This document shows, in pieces, positions 62,737 through 64,000 of a stretch of 64,000 nucleotides of DNA; position 1 is the stretch's first letter; each line of letters opens with the position of its first letter. A model generated the notes under the pieces. It worked only from the letters and a program-made list of their open reading frames with translations. It ran no database searches and was not told the origin of the DNA. Position numbers and translations under genes: made by a program. Location: positions 3,932 through 67,931 of the forward strand of contig CALCKT010000064.1 in NCBI GenBank assembly GCA_937965785.1, written 5' to 3'. The DNA is from an uncultured Propionibacteriaceae bacterium. GTDB taxonomy: Bacteria; Actinomycetota; Actinomycetes; Propionibacteriales; Propionibacteriaceae.

Positions 62737-64000
62737 ATGCTGGACGTGAACGTCTACGACAAGCTCTGCATCGGACTGGCGAGCGCCGACCAGATCCGCG
62801 AGTGGAGCCACGGTGAGGTCAAGAAGCCCGAGACCATCAACTACCGTACTCTCAAGCCGGAGCGCGACGGCCTCTTCTGCGAGAAGATCTTCGGCCCCAC
62901 CCGCGACTGGGAATGCTACTGCGGCAAGTACAAGCGGGTTCGTTTCAAGGGCATCATCTGCGAGCGCTGCGGCGTCGAGGTGACCCGCTCCAACGTGCGT
63001 CGTGAGCGGATGGGCCACATCGAACTGGCCGCGCCCGTCACCCACATCTGGTACTTCAAGGGCGTCCCCTCGCGCCTCGGGTACCTGCTGGACATCGCTC
63101 CGAAGGACCTCGAGAAGGTCATCTACTTCGCCGCGCACATGATCACCAACGTGGACGAGGAGGCCCGCCACCGCGACCTCCCGAGCCTCCAGGCCCGCCA
63201 CGAGGCCTACATCAAACAGCTCGAGAAGAACCGGGACTCGGAGATCGAGGCCCGCCTGGCCAAGCTGGAGGAGGACCTGGCCCAGCTCGAGTCCGAGGGT
63301 GCCAAGGCCGACATCAAACGCAAGGTCTCCGACGGTGCGCAGAAGGAGGCGGGGCAGCTCCGCAACCAGTACCAGCGCCGGATCGACCGCGCCCAGGCGG
63401 TGTGGGACCGGTTCAAGTCGCTGAAGGTCCAGGACCTGGAGGGCGACGAGATCCTCTACCGGGACATGAAGCAGCGCTACGGCAAGTACTTCACCGGCTA
63501 CATGGGTGCCGAGGCCATCAAGAAGCGTCTCGAGACCTTCGACCTGCAGGCCGAGGCCGAGAAGCTGCGTGAGACCATCGCCAACGGCAAGGGCCAGCGC
63601 AAGACCCGTGCCCTGAAGCGCCTGAAGGTGGTCGCCGCCTTCCTGAGCGGCAACAACAACCCTGCCGGGATGGTGCTCGACGCCGTTCCCGTCATCCCGC
63701 CGGACCTGCGTCCCATGGTGCAGCTCGACGGCGGCCGGTTCGCCACCTCGGATCTCAACGACCTCTACCGGCGCGTCATCAACCGCAACAACCGGCTGAA
63801 GCGTCTCCTCGACCTCGGCGCCCCCGAGATCATCGTCAACAACGAGAAGCGCATGCTCCAGGAGGCCGTCGACTCGCTGTTCGACAACGGGCGCCGCGGC
63901 CGCCCCGTCACCGGGCCGGGCAACCGTCCGCTGAAGTCGATCTCGGACATGCTGAAGGGCAAGCAGGGCCGGTTCCGCCAGAACCTGCTCGGCAAGCGCG
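62737..64000 (+). CDS. rpoC: DNA-directed RNA polymerase subunit beta' (3' partial)
   Basis: The first 421 codons of beta'. ATG at 62737 after GGGGGAAAG. MLDVNVYDKLCIGLASADQI opens it. The zinc-binding domain is CYCGKYKRVRFKGIICERCG. A long charged coiled insertion (about 145-230) follows, and then the VIPPDLRPMVQLDGGRFA region. The gene is cut by the window edge, so the catalytic NADFDGD is outside. Confidence 0.98.
   Translation, partial: MLDVNVYDKLCIGLASADQIREWSHGEVKKPETINYRTLKPERDGLFCEKIFGPTRDWECYCGKYKRVRFKGIICERCGVEVTRSNVRRERMGHIELAAPVTHIWYFKGVPSRLGYLLDIAPKDLEKVIYFAAHMITNVDEEARHRDLPSLQARHEAYIKQLEKNRDSEIEARLAKLEEDLAQLESEGAKADIKRKVSDGAQKEAGQLRNQYQRRIDRAQAVWDRFKSLKVQDLEGDEILYRDMKQRYGKYFTGYMGAEAIKKRLETFDLQAEAEKLRETIANGKGQRKTRALKRLKVVAAFLSGNNNPAGMVLDAVPVIPPDLRPMVQLDGGRFATSDLNDLYRRVINRNNRLKRLLDLGAPEIIVNNEKRMLQEAVDSLFDNGRRGRPVTGPGNRPLKSISDMLKGKQGRFRQNLLGKR

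Overview
The window is about 64 kb of high-GC DNA from an actinobacterium, most likely a member of the Propionibacteriaceae. This is inferred from gene order (rpmG-hadA-hadB-murB-trnW-secE-nusG-rplK-rplA, and rplJL upstream of rpoBC), frequent GTG/TTG starts (rpoB and murB start at TTG), leaderless promoters and ribosomal protein types. No search was run, so the genus is not fixed.

Layout. 1-2.7 kb: a membrane-anchored SGNH hydrolase, then rpsF-ssb-rpsR-rplI with a strong terminator. 2.7-6.8 kb: two paralogous secreted SGNH esterases with PKD and thrombospondin-type-3 calcium-binding tails. 7.2-18.9 kb: an accessory biosynthetic locus. One leftward gene train encodes a half-length NRPS condensation domain, a type II thioesterase, an MFS exporter, a small membrane protein, a MacB-like ABC exporter (permease and ATPase), an acyl carrier protein, a FabF-like ketosynthase and an Sfp-type phosphopantetheinyl transferase. 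Next to it lie a DesK/NarL-type kinase, a divergent LuxR-type regulator and, between them, an unlisted 51-residue secreted peptide directly upstream of the kinase. Together these look like a small acyl/peptide-type product pathway with its own possible peptide-sensing switch.

19-35.4 kb: an amidohydrolase, a 5'-nucleotidase-like phosphoesterase, a trio of related membrane-anchored proteins, a GntR-ABC locus with a clear operator, an LppM-like lipoprotein and a seven-gene polyol PTS operon. That operon combines a glucitol-type PTS with both a glycerol-1-phosphate and a glycerol-3-phosphate dehydrogenase, and its EIIA appears to lack the phosphoacceptor histidine. An AlkD-like repair protein follows.

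35.6-43.7 kb: an autoregulated HTH/DUF3887-CPBP protease pair, then tRNA-Thr, tRNA-Met, rpmG, hadAB-like dehydratases, murB, tRNA-Trp, secE, nusG, rplK and rplA. A Zur-type divergent unit of zinc-independent ribosomal proteins (L31B / L28-L33) follows. 43.8-55.1 kb: mixed accessory genes. These are two DUF4143 ATPases, a VOC protein with a WYL regulator, a Clostridium-type secondary alcohol dehydrogenase, DUF4261 and DMP19 proteins, and an ABC half-transporter pair behind an IdeR-like box.

55.3-64 kb: an L10 leader, rplJ, rplL, a DUF218 protein, a DUF559/AbiEi-like gene flanked by two matching palindrome-plus-17-bp-array modules, rpoB and the start of rpoC. The rpoB rifampicin pocket carries Phe at the position equivalent to E. 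coli Ser531. No insertion sequence, prophage, CRISPR array or replication origin was seen.
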